Made by a program: the position numbers and the translations under genes
Assembly (NCBI RefSeq): GCF_029914245.1
Contig: NZ_JARYZI010000003.1
Coordinates: 186,001-250,000 of the forward strand
Source of the DNA: Fusibacter bizertensis
GTDB taxonomy: Bacteria; Bacillota; Clostridia; Peptostreptococcales; Acidaminobacteraceae
Length of the DNA: 64,000 nucleotides
Reading direction: 5' to 3'
Shown here: piece after piece, positions 1-9,921 of the stretch
Layout: each line of letters begins with the position of its first letter
How positions within the stretch are numbered: the first letter of the stretch is position 1
Notes under the pieces: model-generated
What the model was told of the DNA's origin: nothing
Databases searched by the model: none
The model's input: only the letters and a program-made list of their open reading frames with translations

Positions 1-3000
1 TCAATTTTATCTACAATGGGCAACTCAATCAAATTCTGATTCACTAATTGATTGATAAAGGTAGCAATTTGATTTTTATCAGCACTCATATTGATGTCAA
101 TCTTTTCTAAAACTAAGTGCATAGCAGAACCAACCTTTGCAGGTGTAATACCAACTTCTTCAGATAGAAATTTAGGCGCTTCATACATCTTCGCTAGCTC
201 AAATGTTTCTTGTTCGCCTTCCTTTTTTTTGCTTGAAACAGAAATTTTTATTGGCTTATATTCACTAATTTTGTGAACAGGTTCAAATGATAATCTCTTA
301 TCTACTTCCTCATAATAAGCAGTTTTTTTAGATGTCTCAACTAATTCATCTCTTGGAGTAGTTACCATTACTCTAAATTTTTCGATTTGACTTTTCTCTT
401 TATATTCCTCTTCAATAGTTGCTTTTGCCAATCTTTGTTGATCGAGATAATTAATTTTTACCTCTTTATCGCTAATCAGGCTGGTCATAATCCAATCTAT
501 AAAGCCACCTGCGGTGATAAGTGAAAGCATATCTGTCGCTCTCTCCCAATGTTTTTGTTTCTTCTGCACATCTCGAACAGTTGCAAATAATATCAACTGA
601 TCTACCGGCCGAGTTAAGCCAACATAAAGGACACGCATTTCCTCAGATAAAGTCTCTCGTCTAAGTTGCTCTCTTATGGCAAATTGAGGTAATATCTTAG
701 ACTTAACACGCATCTCGCTATTAACTTTGCTTAGGCCAATTCCCAAATGCTTATGTAGCATCAAATCACCTTGTGCATCCATAAAGTTAAATTTTCTTCC
801 TAATCCACTCATTATTACAATTGGAAATTCAAGTCCTTTTGATTTGTGAATACTCATGAGCCTCACAACATCTTCATCTTCTCCAATTACATTGGCGACA
901 CCTAAGTCACCACTGCCGATGTTCATTTTATCAATAAAATCGATAAAATGACCTAGTGTAACAATCCTGGAGCTCTTTAACTCATTTGCACGATCTACTA
1001 ATAGCTTTAAATTAGCTTGCCTAGAAACACCACCTGGCATCGCTGATGCATAATAGAAAAAATTGGATTGTCCAATTGCTTCCCATACTAACTCGTCAAG
1101 TGGTAAATACTTTGATTTCATAACTAGATCATCGATCATACGAACGAAATCGATTAGTTTTTGCCTACTTTCCATAGGAATTAATTCATTTTCAATGGCA
1201 GCAAATATACGTTTGTAGTAGTGCTGTTTTTCACTTACCGATGATTTAATCCATATGATTTCTTCAATACTCAGTCCAACAATTGGGGATCTTAAAACGG
1301 TAAGTAACGGTACGTCTTGATATGGATTATCTACGATCCGCAAAAGTGCCATAACAAATTTTATCTCAAGTGCATCAAAGTATCCTGAATTACTATCAGC
1401 ATAAAGTGGGATACCTGCCTCCATAAAAACTTGCTCAAAAGTAGGTGTCCATGAACGCGAGCTTCGCAGTAGAATAACAAAGTCACGATAAGAGCAAGGC
1501 TTAACCGTTCCTTGTTTAGGATGATAGACTGCACTTCCTAGACGCTTTTTTATCACATTAGCAATTGCATTTGCTTCTAGTTCTTCAGTTTTTAATGCCT
1601 CCACAAATTCGTCGTCATCATCCTCAGAAATATCACTTTCGTCATATTCATCATCAAAAGCATCACCAATATCTATTTTTGATATTAGGTTTATTTCCAT
1701 AAATGGACTTGAACATGGCTCAAAATGCATCCCCGGATATAGTTTTGCATCTGAATCATAGGTAATTTCACCTAAATCATCCGACATTATCTCTTGAAAA
1801 ACCTTATTTACTTTATCCAGAATATCGCCTCGAGTACGAAAATTTTTTCTTAAGTCGATCCTTATATGTGTTGGTGAACCGTGCTTTGCAATATGCTCAT
1901 TTACCTTGGTTAAAAGTACATCATCAGCATCAAGTTGATCATACTCATTTGGATTATGATCAAGCTTTTTTATTATATCCTCAAATTTTGTAAAGGCTTT
2001 ATACTTACCGATAAACAATTCTGGGTCAGCAAGTCTAAACTTATAGATACTTTGCTTCACATCGCCAACCATAAAAAGATTAGTTGGTCTACATACACTC
2101 TGAATAATATGTTCCTGAATGCCGCTTGAATCTTGGTACTCATCCACAAATATATATTCAAATCGGTCTCTATAACTTTGACTGATTAGTTCATCTTCTA
2201 AAATCTGAATAGCAAAATGTTCTAAATCATTAAAATCCATCAAGTTTCTTTTTCTCTTAAGCATTTGATACCGCTCTGAAAAAGCGATTGTCAGTTGGCT
2301 AAGTTGATTGATCATAGGTGTCATCACATCTAGTTCAGAATCAAACTCACCTATGCTTTTATAATCAAAAAACACTTTGATATTTTCTACCACTTGCTTT
2401 TTAATCATCTTATCACGAATATTTGATTTTACTTCTTCTATCAGCAACTCGTCGTATAATTCTCTTTCGCCTTTCTTAATACTTGCAATACGATCAAATT
2501 TGAGGTTCAAAATCATTTGTTCAAATGCAACGATATCCTCTGAAGCTTCAAGCAATTGACTTAATTTCTTGATATCAGACTCAAGTGTAACTAAGTAGGG
2601 TTCAGGTCCTTGAGGCAAAACACAAAGCGATTGCGCATATTCGAGAAGTGATATACCACTATTAATTTTTTCTTTAAAATAATACATCATCAAATCAATC
2701 CATTTTTTCCGCATTGGATGATCTCTATTTTCAAAAATAGAAATTTGGGCTTCTAACCATTGATTAGGATGAGGCTGACTTTGAATAAACCCATATATTT
2801 GCAAAATCATTTCAATTAGTTTTTCGTCACTTCTGTTGCCAGAGTACGCTTCAACAAATGCTAAAAAATCCGGATTTTTCAATTCATAAGCGTCTTCAAG
2901 CACTTCTTCAATCGCCTGGCGAACTAAGATGAGTCGTTCTGGTTCACCCAACATTTTAAAACCAGGGTCACAATCAATCTTTTGAAAATTGTTTCTTATC

Positions 3001-3323
3001 ACATCTAAACAAAAGGCATGAAAAGTCTTGATACTAGACCTATTGAGAAGTTTGATTTGTTCATTAAGATAGACTGAGTCTCCTTCATTTTTTTCAATTA
3101 CGTCTGAAAGAGCTTGTTCAATTCGACCTCTCATCTCACTTGCTGCAGCGTTGGTATAAGTTACCACCAACAATTTATGAATCTCCACTTCACGTCTCAA
3201 TATCAATTGCGTAATGCGCTCAACTAGTACAGCAGTTTTTCCCGAACCTGCTGCTGCAGACAAAAGTAAGTTAGCACCTCTCATCTCAATTGCTGCTTTT
3301 TGTTCTAAAGTCCACTTAGCCAT
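1..3323 (-). CDS. addA: ATP-dependent helicase/nuclease subunit A, AddA (partial, C-terminus beyond window)
   Basis: AddA is the UvrD-type helicase and nuclease subunit of AddAB, which resects double-strand breaks to feed RecA. The reading frame is open from the ATG at 3323 to base 1 (about 1107 codons). The N-terminus carries a superfamily 1 Walker A, AAAGSGKTA, at residues 23-31. The last visible part includes a GSAMHLVLEKID stretch, typical of the start of the AddA C-terminal nuclease domain, so roughly the last 100-150 residues including the nuclease active site lie outside the window. The start sits 2 nt after the addB stop, so the two subunits are translated from one mRNA, in the addB-addA order usual in Firmicutes. 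Truncation is by the window edge only. Confidence 0.95.
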   Translation of the reverse strand, partial: MAKWTLEQKAAIEMRGANLLLSAAAGSGKTAVLVERITQLILRREVEIHKLLVVTYTNAAASEMRGRIEQALSDVIEKNEGDSVYLNEQIKLLNRSSIKTFHAFCLDVIRNNFQKIDCDPGFKMLGEPERLILVRQAIEEVLEDAYELKNPDFLAFVEAYSGNRSDEKLIEMILQIYGFIQSQPHPNQWLEAQISIFENRDHPMRKKWIDLMMYYFKEKINSGISLLEYAQSLCVLPQGPEPYLVTLESDIKKLSQLLEASEDIVAFEQMILNLKFDRIASIKKGERELYDELLIEEVKSNIRDKMIKKQVVENIKVFFDYKSIGEFDSELDVMTPMINQLSQLTIAFSERYQMLKRKRNLMDFNDLEHFAIQILEDELISQSYRDRFEYIFVDEYQDSSGIQEHIIQSVCRPTNLFMVGDVKQSIYKFRLADPELFIGKYKAFTKFEDIIKKLDHNPNEYDQLDADDVLLTKVNEHIAKHGSPTHIRIDLRKNFRTRGDILDKVNKVFQEIMSDDLGEITYDSDAKLYPGMHFEPCSSPFMEINLISKIDIGDAFDDEYDESDISEDDDDEFVEALKTEELEANAIANVIKKRLGSAVYHPKQGTVKPCSYRDFVILLRSSRSWTPTFEQVFMEAGIPLYADSNSGYFDALEIKFVMALLRIVDNPYQDVPLLTVLRSPIVGLSIEEIIWIKSSVSEKQHYYKRIFAAIENELIPMESRQKLIDFVRMIDDLVMKSKYLPLDELVWEAIGQSNFFYYASAMPGGVSRQANLKLLVDRANELKSSRIVTLGHFIDFIDKMNIGSGDLGVANVIGEDEDVVRLMSIHKSKGLEFPIVIMSGLGRKFNFMDAQGDLMLHKHLGIGLSKVNSEMRVKSKILPQFAIREQLRRETLSEEMRVLYVGLTRPVDQLILFATVRDVQKKQKHWERATDMLSLITAGGFIDWIMTSLISDKEVKINYLDQQRLAKATIEEEYKEKSQIEKFRVMVTTPRDELVETSKKTAYYEEVDKRLSFEPVHKISEYKPIKISVSSKKKEGEQETFELAKMYEAPKFLSEEVGITPAKVGSAMHLVLEKIDINMSADKNQIATFINQLVNQNLIELPIVDKI

Positions 3324-3325
3324 GA

Positions 3326-6300
3326 TTATCCCTTGAACCTTTCTATAATCTCTACATGCGAATACGATTTGAAATTTCTATATTTGTTTCCTTCAAACCG
3401 CTTATCAAACTGACAAATCGCCTTGAAATCGCAGTATTGACAACTTACAAAACCATCAGATTTGCACGGAGAGATATCTATTTTGCCATCTAACAACTCC
3501 GCCCCTATTGTGCTAATGGTTTCATTGACATGCTCAAGCATTCCTTCAAATGCTTCTAGTGGCATCACTTTTGAATCTTTTGTAAAATCACCATCCACTT
3601 TTAATTTCACTTGGATCACATTAGAATGGTTTTTTTCATAGAGTTCAGTATCCAGTGATTTCAAAACTTTAGCACTCTCAAGTGAAAATCCATCCATCTT
3701 AAGCTCTGAAGCAATCTTCTCAGCAATGCGCTCTGCAACTTGTTCAGTACTTTCAATCATGGGATCATCTATTCTAAAATAGAATGCACCTGCTGGCAAA
3801 ACTTGTTCAGCTGAAAAATACTGTGGGTTATCAAGGCATGCTTTTAGATAAACCATAAGTTGCATTTGTAGACCATTATAAATATCAGAAAGCGATAGTG
3901 CTTTCCTACCAGATTTATAATCAATAATCTTTATATAGTGTTCATCATCTATAGTAACTTTATCAACTCGGTCGATTACACCTTGTATTAACAACGTTTC
4001 ATTATTTTGTAGCTGGACTACTATCGGTGGTACAGCCCCAGCGCGATTGCCAAATGCAACTTCAAAAGCTGTTGGCTCAAATAAACCACTTTGCAGTTGT
4101 TGGGTCAATAACCAGCCAGCTTTTCGAGAGACGCGTTTTAACTTCTGAATCAGGTATTGATATTGAAATCTAGAATGATAAATTTCATAGTTTGTCATAT
4201 CATCTATAATATTGGTCATCAACTCATTGACTTCAGGCTGCAATAGCGTTTGCCAATCCAGATGCTTTGCAAAAATTTCCTTACCAAATTTTTCAAGTGC
4301 ACTATGAAATAAAACACCAATATCAGGTGCCCCTAATTCAAATCGTCTGTTTTCTATTGGTTTAAGGCCTGCATCAACAAAATATTTGAAAGGACATTGA
4401 ACAAACTCTTCAAGTTTTGAAACACTTGATTTAATAGGTAAATCATATACTCTTTCAACCATCTCGCGGCTTAACTGTGACACGGCATTGGAGTGTGCAA
4501 GACCTTCTACAATTAACTGAGCATATCTATTCTCATTTGAACAATACCATAGAAAAACACTTGACCAAATTGAATCAACTGGATATCCATCTAACTGTCG
4601 GCGTAATGACATCGACAAATGCTTAAGCGTTGCTTTTTTTCCAGAAATGGTATACGGAACATCAACATTCATAACGCGTTCATCAATCACTTTAAGATTG
4701 GTTGTAATCTTTAACAACTTTGTGATGAGATAAGACGGCCTAAGTGCATTACCCTCTGCATTGGCCCTTGCATAACTAAATGTGATCCGATCCATTGGCC
4801 TTGTTAATCCAAAATATATATTGAAAATCTCTTTATCTGCAAAAATAATACTATCAGCTACGATCTTAACACCCTTTTCGTTAAAGAGTGCCTTTTCAGC
4901 GTCTAGTAATAACTGTTGATCATTTGCAAGTTCAGGGATTATACCATCATTAAATCCTAGGAAGAACATCACTTTAATTGGATGTGATCTTGATCGGTCT
5001 AAGGAACCTACCAACACTTGATTTTCTTCTAGTGGGAGTATCCCTACTTCTATAGCATCAAATCCAGCTTCAAGCATCTCATAGAGATCATCCCAAATGA
5101 CAACTTCATCTCCCATGAGTTCAATAAGTTGATCAAATAGATCCATGGTCTTGTTCCAAATCTGTGTAAATTGCTGCGCTTCATTTATTTTTCTATCCGA
5201 TGTGAATTTTGAAATAAATTGTTCAATTTTCTCTGGAATTTCAAATGCACATAACATCATATAAATTTTCTCTACAACTGTGCGCACTCTAACTTTTTGA
5301 TGCCTTAGCTCCGGGTAAATAACATTAAAAATACGTTCTCTAATTTGGTCAATTAACAGAACTTGATCCTCGTCATCCATTATTTGATTTTGAAGTTTAG
5401 ACAAATTCATCCCTTTCGCAGTGAGATAAAGTTCAAAATCGGCTGATAGCAAATTATCATTTGAAATAAATCCAGGTTTTACGAAAGCAATTAAAGTTTC
5501 AGGCTTTACCCCCTCAGCGAACAATTTTACATAGGCCTTAATTGTATGGATAAGTGGATTACTTGAAACATTGACTTTATCATCGATAAAATATGGCAGG
5601 TCCATTTCATCGAAAATGCGCTTAATATTAGTTTTATACCCCTCAATGTCATTTGATATAACGGCAATATCCTTCCATTGGTACTGACCCGTACGTAATA
5701 ATTCTAATATCTGGGCGCCACAAAACTCTACTTCTGACATCTGATTCTCAGCTGCAAAAATTTGAATATTATCAACTTTGCCTTCAAGTTTTTTATAAGG
5801 GTATGCTTGGATATTTTCTGCAATATGATTAATTGCCACTGAGGCCGGTTTTCTTTCACACAAAACTGTTTGAAGTGCTACTTTGCTTCTTTCCGCAATT
5901 GCCACAAATTTCGAGAAGGCATAATTGGTATGCCTAAAAACTTGTGAGGACATATCACCGTCAGAACATAATGATAGTGTAATATTGTTACAAACAAAAC
6001 TCATACGTTCCATAAGTTCAAACTCTTGCTGCGTAAAGCTATCAAAACCATCAATCCACACCTCAGCATCTCTAAGCAGATCGGATTGCTCAATATGTTC
6101 AAGTGCAAATTCAAAAAAATCCTCTTCATCTTGATATTGATCAGACTTAAGAGCTTCATATGCTTGATATATAACCCTTATATCTTCTAATTTGTTTTTT
6201 AAAATTGGATATTCTTCAAAACCTTTAGTCGTTTCTTGCAAAAGTTCTGGTGTTACTCTATTTTGCTTTAACTCTTTGATTAAATCGTGAAATTTCGTCA

Positions 6301-6646
6301 AAAAACCCATTTTTGTATTAGCTTGTTTGTAAAGCACCAACTGGTTTTGATTTTTAATAAAGATGCGTCGTAATAACATTAGTTTCCCAACGTCGTCAAT
6401 TGCGATCCCTTTGGGCCGACCAACTTCTTGTATGATTTTATGTGTTATTCTTTTAAAACTTACAATCTCTATACCAATAAAACCTTCACTTTGCATATGC
6501 ATTATAAGTTGCTTTTCTGCTTCTAATGTAAACTGCTCAGGAACAATCAATATTATTTTTTGTTTTTTTTGGTGTGCGTTTGCGATTTCATTGTAAATAT
6601 GATGCGTTTTACCACTTTTGGCTTTTCCATAAAGAATTCGAATCAT
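3326..6646 (-). CDS. addB: ATP-dependent helicase/nuclease subunit B, AddB
   Basis: AddB is the inactivated-helicase and nuclease partner of AddA. The 1106-residue length is close to B. subtilis AddB (about 1166). A P-loop GKAKSGKT sits at residues 7-14. The C-terminal nuclease domain shows the RecB-type motif IIDYKSGRK (DYK at 909-911). The iron-sulfur cysteines that staple this domain are visible: C751 in QCPFKYF and C1069, C1072 and C1078 in the CQYCDFKAIC segment, matching the AddB 4Fe-4S pattern. An AGGTC-type ribosome site precedes the ATG, and a good promoter lies 30 nt upstream. It is the first gene of the addBA operon. Confidence 0.96.
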   Translation of the reverse strand: MIRILYGKAKSGKTHHIYNEIANAHQKKQKIILIVPEQFTLEAEKQLIMHMQSEGFIGIEIVSFKRITHKIIQEVGRPKGIAIDDVGKLMLLRRIFIKNQNQLVLYKQANTKMGFLTKFHDLIKELKQNRVTPELLQETTKGFEEYPILKNKLEDIRVIYQAYEALKSDQYQDEEDFFEFALEHIEQSDLLRDAEVWIDGFDSFTQQEFELMERMSFVCNNITLSLCSDGDMSSQVFRHTNYAFSKFVAIAERSKVALQTVLCERKPASVAINHIAENIQAYPYKKLEGKVDNIQIFAAENQMSEVEFCGAQILELLRTGQYQWKDIAVISNDIEGYKTNIKRIFDEMDLPYFIDDKVNVSSNPLIHTIKAYVKLFAEGVKPETLIAFVKPGFISNDNLLSADFELYLTAKGMNLSKLQNQIMDDEDQVLLIDQIRERIFNVIYPELRHQKVRVRTVVEKIYMMLCAFEIPEKIEQFISKFTSDRKINEAQQFTQIWNKTMDLFDQLIELMGDEVVIWDDLYEMLEAGFDAIEVGILPLEENQVLVGSLDRSRSHPIKVMFFLGFNDGIIPELANDQQLLLDAEKALFNEKGVKIVADSIIFADKEIFNIYFGLTRPMDRITFSYARANAEGNALRPSYLITKLLKITTNLKVIDERVMNVDVPYTISGKKATLKHLSMSLRRQLDGYPVDSIWSSVFLWYCSNENRYAQLIVEGLAHSNAVSQLSREMVERVYDLPIKSSVSKLEEFVQCPFKYFVDAGLKPIENRRFELGAPDIGVLFHSALEKFGKEIFAKHLDWQTLLQPEVNELMTNIIDDMTNYEIYHSRFQYQYLIQKLKRVSRKAGWLLTQQLQSGLFEPTAFEVAFGNRAGAVPPIVVQLQNNETLLIQGVIDRVDKVTIDDEHYIKIIDYKSGRKALSLSDIYNGLQMQLMVYLKACLDNPQYFSAEQVLPAGAFYFRIDDPMIESTEQVAERIAEKIASELKMDGFSLESAKVLKSLDTELYEKNHSNVIQVKLKVDGDFTKDSKVMPLEAFEGMLEHVNETISTIGAELLDGKIDISPCKSDGFVSCQYCDFKAICQFDKRFEGNKYRNFKSYSHVEIIERFKG

Positions 6647-6675
6647 ATGACCTCCAGAATCCGCTTAATTACTAT

Positions 6676-6704
6676 ATTTTACCACTAAAGGAACGATACA
6701 TCAA
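6676..6704 (-). promoter_or_regulatory. sigma-A type promoter of addBA
   Basis: On the minus strand TTGATG (-35, 6704-6699) and TAAAAT (-10, 6681-6676) are separated by exactly 17 nt. It lies about 30 nt upstream of the addB start in the divergent gap to the DUF1461 gene. Confidence 0.6.
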
Positions 6705-6792
6705 GGCGATAAAGCGTTGAAAATACGCATTATGACTATACTTTAAGTGATGTATCCGTTATAATCTAACTATCACATATGTGGAGGGAATT

Positions 6793-7488
6793 ATGAAGAT
6801 ATTTAAGACCACACTAATTGTTATTATAGGCATAGTCCTTATGTTAGATGCTTTTTTATTGCCGTTTCAATTTCTTGCTTTTGATGAAGGTTATTATTAT
6901 AAACTTTTCAGCGAGCTAAAAGTACATGAACAAATTGGAATTGACGATGCTGCTTTAAATCGTATAACACAAGCTTTGGTTTCTTATATTGATAATGGCA
7001 GTGGAGACATCACATTAAAAGAATCAGTTAACGGAAATGAGGTTCAATTTTATAACGACAAAGAAATACAGCATTTACATGATATTCAGGTTCTTGTTAA
7101 GGCGGCTAGAAGCTTTTTAGTCTGGATGAATATCCTTATGCTACTCTGTATCATTTTGCTTTGGTGGAATGGTAGAGATAATGCCACTCATTTGATAAAA
7201 GATTTGTTTAGACCCTTTAAGTATGCATTCTTTATGACTATCGTAGCTTTATGTGGTTTAATTTCTCTTTACTTTATTGATTTTGATTGGGCTTTTAGAA
7301 AATTTCATGAAATCTTCTTTACAAATGATTTATGGCTATTAGACCCAAAGACAGACCGCCTTATTATGCTTATGCCACTTGAGTTCTTCATAACTTTTGT
7401 GTCAAAGTGGTTAACCAGTGTTAGTATCATCTTAGCCGTATATTTTACAGCTGGTTATTTTGCGCCTAGAAATTTATTGAATCGTTGA
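6793..7488 (+). CDS. TIGR01906/DUF1461 family integral membrane protein
   Basis: The protein (231 residues from the chosen start) matches the clostridial TIGR01906/DUF1461 pattern: an N-terminal membrane anchor with IVLMLDAFLLPFQFLAF, an extracytoplasmic segment ending in FYNDKEIQHLHDIQVLV, then three hydrophobic helices (around residues 100-120, 140-160 and 195-215). The function of this family is not known. I prefer the ATG at 6793, which follows GGAGGG at a normal distance, over an in-frame GTG at 6781. A TATAAT box at 6760-6765 may be its -10 element. It is transcribed alone and ends at a shared terminator. Confidence 0.8.
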   Translation: MKIFKTTLIVIIGIVLMLDAFLLPFQFLAFDEGYYYKLFSELKVHEQIGIDDAALNRITQALVSYIDNGSGDITLKESVNGNEVQFYNDKEIQHLHDIQVLVKAARSFLVWMNILMLLCIILLWWNGRDNATHLIKDLFRPFKYAFFMTIVALCGLISLYFIDFDWAFRKFHEIFFTNDLWLLDPKTDRLIMLMPLEFFITFVSKWLTSVSIILAVYFTAGYFAPRNLLNR

Positions 7489-7540
7489 ATTATTAATTCA
7501 CACCGATTTACAGTCAATGAAATACTATAACTAAATAGCG

Positions 7541-7586
7541 AAAGGAGCAGTTCAAATCTAATTAGATATGAACTGCTCCTTTCTTT
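7541..7586. terminator. bidirectional Rho-independent terminator
   Basis: A perfect 14-bp stem (AAAGGAGCAGTTCA / TGAACTGCTCCTTT) lies between the convergent DUF1461 and diguanylate cyclase genes. It is followed by CTTTTA on the plus strand; the T-tract on the minus strand is weaker. Confidence 0.8.
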
Positions 7587-7601
7587 TACGTTTAAATCGC
7601 A

Positions 7602-8756
7602 TTATACGATTTGTTTACTTTGTTTATTTTTTTTCTTACGGTACATATGTTGGTCAACATATGTGATAACATCTTGAAATGACAATTCATCCTTACCAGT
7701 ATAGTAGTATTCTCCTGAAGAAATATGATATTGGATCATCGTCTCTTGAGATTCTATCTTAAAGACAAATACGAGTTCATCAACATTTTTTTTCATCTGC
7801 TTAATGGAATTTGAACCCGGTGAGCAAACACAAAATTCATCTCCTCCATACCTAAATAGCATTTCATCTTTTCCCATCATCGATTTAATAATTGCGGCAA
7901 AATCTACTAGCAAATTATCACCAATGATATGACCATATGCATCATTCACACTTTTAAAATCATCTAAATCAATAAAAGTTAAAGTAAAAGGCTTTTTCTT
8001 ATTTATATTTCCAGAAATCACTTCTTCCATATAAGCTCTATTATATGCACCGGTTAGTTTATCTAAAATCAATCTATCATTGATTGCCTTTGAACTACTT
8101 CTAGATAATGTAGTCGTCTGTGTAAAAAGCACAAGTACCAGACCGAGTAGCAAGCCTTCTAATCCATATGCTACTGAAAACAAGTAAACGGTCGCAGTGA
8201 TCAAAGTATAATAATGCACAAGATGAAGATATGATAAAGGCTTGAACTCTTTAAAAGCTGTTTTTGCACCTGAAAAATAAACTACTGCTGTCGTTGCTAA
8301 ACTATTAGAAATTATTAAAATAAAATTCATTGTCCAAAGCAAAACTAAAGATTTCAAATTTGCATCAAAATGAAATAGAAGGCTTAGTTTTAAAGTAAAA
8401 AATGCCATTATAATTTGCAATGCTGTATTGAATACATATTTTAAATTTATGAGCTGTTCTTCATTTTTTTCTTTAAATTTTACAAGCAATCGATAGGCAA
8501 AATTATAAATTATTATTGCCAAATAAATACTAATAGCATTGTGAGACCACATGCCATATGTAACTAGTGGCATCGTCAATGTCGCTTTATACGAACCACC
8601 ATAGCTAATATAGCCTACTTCAGAATAAATCAGTGCAGCTAATAAGACCAGAAAACTAGGACTTGTAAATTCAGTTGCCCCCATTGCACTACTATACACT
8701 AAAGCAGCTGCAAATAAAGACAATAGTATGATGTATGGCTTTAAAAACTTAGTCAC
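7602..8756 (-). CDS. membrane-anchored diguanylate cyclase (GGDEF)
   Basis: Residues 1-210 are six or so hydrophobic helices forming a membrane sensor region. Residues 225-375 are a GGDEF domain with LTGAYNRAYMEE, IDLDDFKSVNDAYGH and the intact active-site signature RYGGDEF, so c-di-GMP synthesis from two GTP is expected. The product-inhibition I-site (RxxD five residues before GGDEF) is not present: the equivalent segment reads MGKDE. The C-terminus ends in a basic KKKNKQSKQ tail. The ligand sensed by the membrane part cannot be predicted. It lies downstream of the DUF523 gene on the same strand with a 105-nt gap. Confidence 0.9.
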   Translation of the reverse strand: MTKFLKPYIILLSLFAAALVYSSAMGATEFTSPSFLVLLAALIYSEVGYISYGGSYKATLTMPLVTYGMWSHNAISIYLAIIIYNFAYRLLVKFKEKNEEQLINLKYVFNTALQIIMAFFTLKLSLLFHFDANLKSLVLLWTMNFILIISNSLATTAVVYFSGAKTAFKEFKPLSYLHLVHYYTLITATVYLFSVAYGLEGLLLGLVLVLFTQTTTLSRSSSKAINDRLILDKLTGAYNRAYMEEVISGNINKKKPFTLTFIDLDDFKSVNDAYGHIIGDNLLVDFAAIIKSMMGKDEMLFRYGGDEFCVCSPGSNSIKQMKKNVDELVFVFKIESQETMIQYHISSGEYYYTGKDELSFQDVITYVDQHMYRKKKNKQSKQIV

Positions 8757-8861
8757 AAATTCACCTCATTTTCAGATAACACGCTATTTTTAATTATACA
8801 TCAATGAGTCAAAATAGCTACGTCGTTTCTAAAAAATAAGCCAAAAGTCCTATTTTTTTAT

Positions 8862-9809
8862 TTAGTCATTTCCTGCTGTAAGCTCAAGTGGAAACGTATT
8901 GAAAACAGTCTGCTCCATTAAGTATGCATTTTCAAATCTTATAACCCATGATTTCAATAGTAACAATATGGAATCAAATCCAACAAAACCTTCTTTATAG
9001 TATTCTAATTGTTTAAGAAAAAATTGTTTTTCATCTTCATTTAGATCATTTTTAAAATAGCCGTAGACATGCAATAACATATTGATATTTTTTCCTGGAT
9101 TAAGTGAAGATTTATAAATTGAACTCATTTCTTCTACATATGCTAAGTATACCTCTTCATCTTTTAAGTGATCATGATTTGCCACGATTTTACCTAGTTT
9201 TTTCAGTGCATTTTGATTATAGGCCATTAACAAGTACTTGTTTTGACTATGAAACTTAACCAAGCCGGCTAACAGAGATGGTTTTTTAGATACATTTCTC
9301 AATGTATAGTGTAAAAAAACACTGGTTAAAAAATGATTTCTAATGTCTATATTATTCAATCTACCTTCATCTTCAATTACAAGACTTTTAAACTGACTTT
9401 TTAAAGCACCTCCAAAAAAACCACTGGTTTTTGTTTGAAGCATAGGCGTCTTGCCAACAGATCCATAATGTTTGACATCTTTTATACCACAAGTTGGTGA
9501 TTTGCACTTTAAGATAACGCCATCATAATTAGTAACATCAAGTTTTTCGATATAATTATCAACAAATTCATTCATTTTCTCAGTGTAATCTATACCAGCG
9601 TAAGAACTCATCAATTGCTTTTCACCTTTAGTGGTAACGATTCTTATGGTCTCTCTTGGAGAGGGTAAACCAATTGCCATCTCAGGACAAACCATCTCGA
9701 AATCCACATAAGGTTTTAATGCATCTATCAATTTGTTGTTAATTACACTGCCATCGTATCTACAATTACAAAATGTAAGGCATGCACTACATAAAATTTT
9801 CGCTTTCAT
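8862..9809 (-). CDS. DUF523-DUF1722 (YbgA-type) fusion protein
   Basis: Residues 1-150 are a DUF523 domain, recognised by the cysteine-rich start CSACLTFCNCRYDGS and by KCKSPTCGIK. Residues 160-310 are a DUF1722/YbgA-like helical domain (HSQNKYLLMAYNQNALKKLGKIVAN). Fusions of these two domains are common in bacteria; the biochemical role is not firmly established. The multiple Cys suggest metal or Fe-S binding (inference). An AGGAGGCGTT stretch precedes the ATG. A structured terminator separates it from the CBS-ACT gene upstream. Confidence 0.85.
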   Translation of the reverse strand: MKAKILCSACLTFCNCRYDGSVINNKLIDALKPYVDFEMVCPEMAIGLPSPRETIRIVTTKGEKQLMSSYAGIDYTEKMNEFVDNYIEKLDVTNYDGVILKCKSPTCGIKDVKHYGSVGKTPMLQTKTSGFFGGALKSQFKSLVIEDEGRLNNIDIRNHFLTSVFLHYTLRNVSKKPSLLAGLVKFHSQNKYLLMAYNQNALKKLGKIVANHDHLKDEEVYLAYVEEMSSIYKSSLNPGKNINMLLHVYGYFKNDLNEDEKQFFLKQLEYYKEGFVGFDSILLLLKSWVIRFENAYLMEQTVFNTFPLELTAGND

Positions 9810-9829
9810 AACGCCTCCTGCTCACAACT

Positions 9830-9902
9830 AAAAAAAAGGCGTCATAACTTGTACGCTCTTAGATACAAGATCTAGAAACGTATACGATTGTTACGACTGC
9901 CT
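9830..9902 (-). terminator. branched terminator-like hairpin after the CBS-ACT gene
   Basis: On the minus strand AGGCAGTCGTAAC (9902-9890) can pair with GTTATGACGCCT (9848-9837), followed by eight U. The 40-nt apical part holds a smaller hairpin (TAGAT CTTGT ATCTA). It could act as a plain terminator or as an attenuator in front of the DUF523 gene. Confidence 0.65.
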
Positions 9903-9921
9903 CTAAAGTGTCCATTTTATT

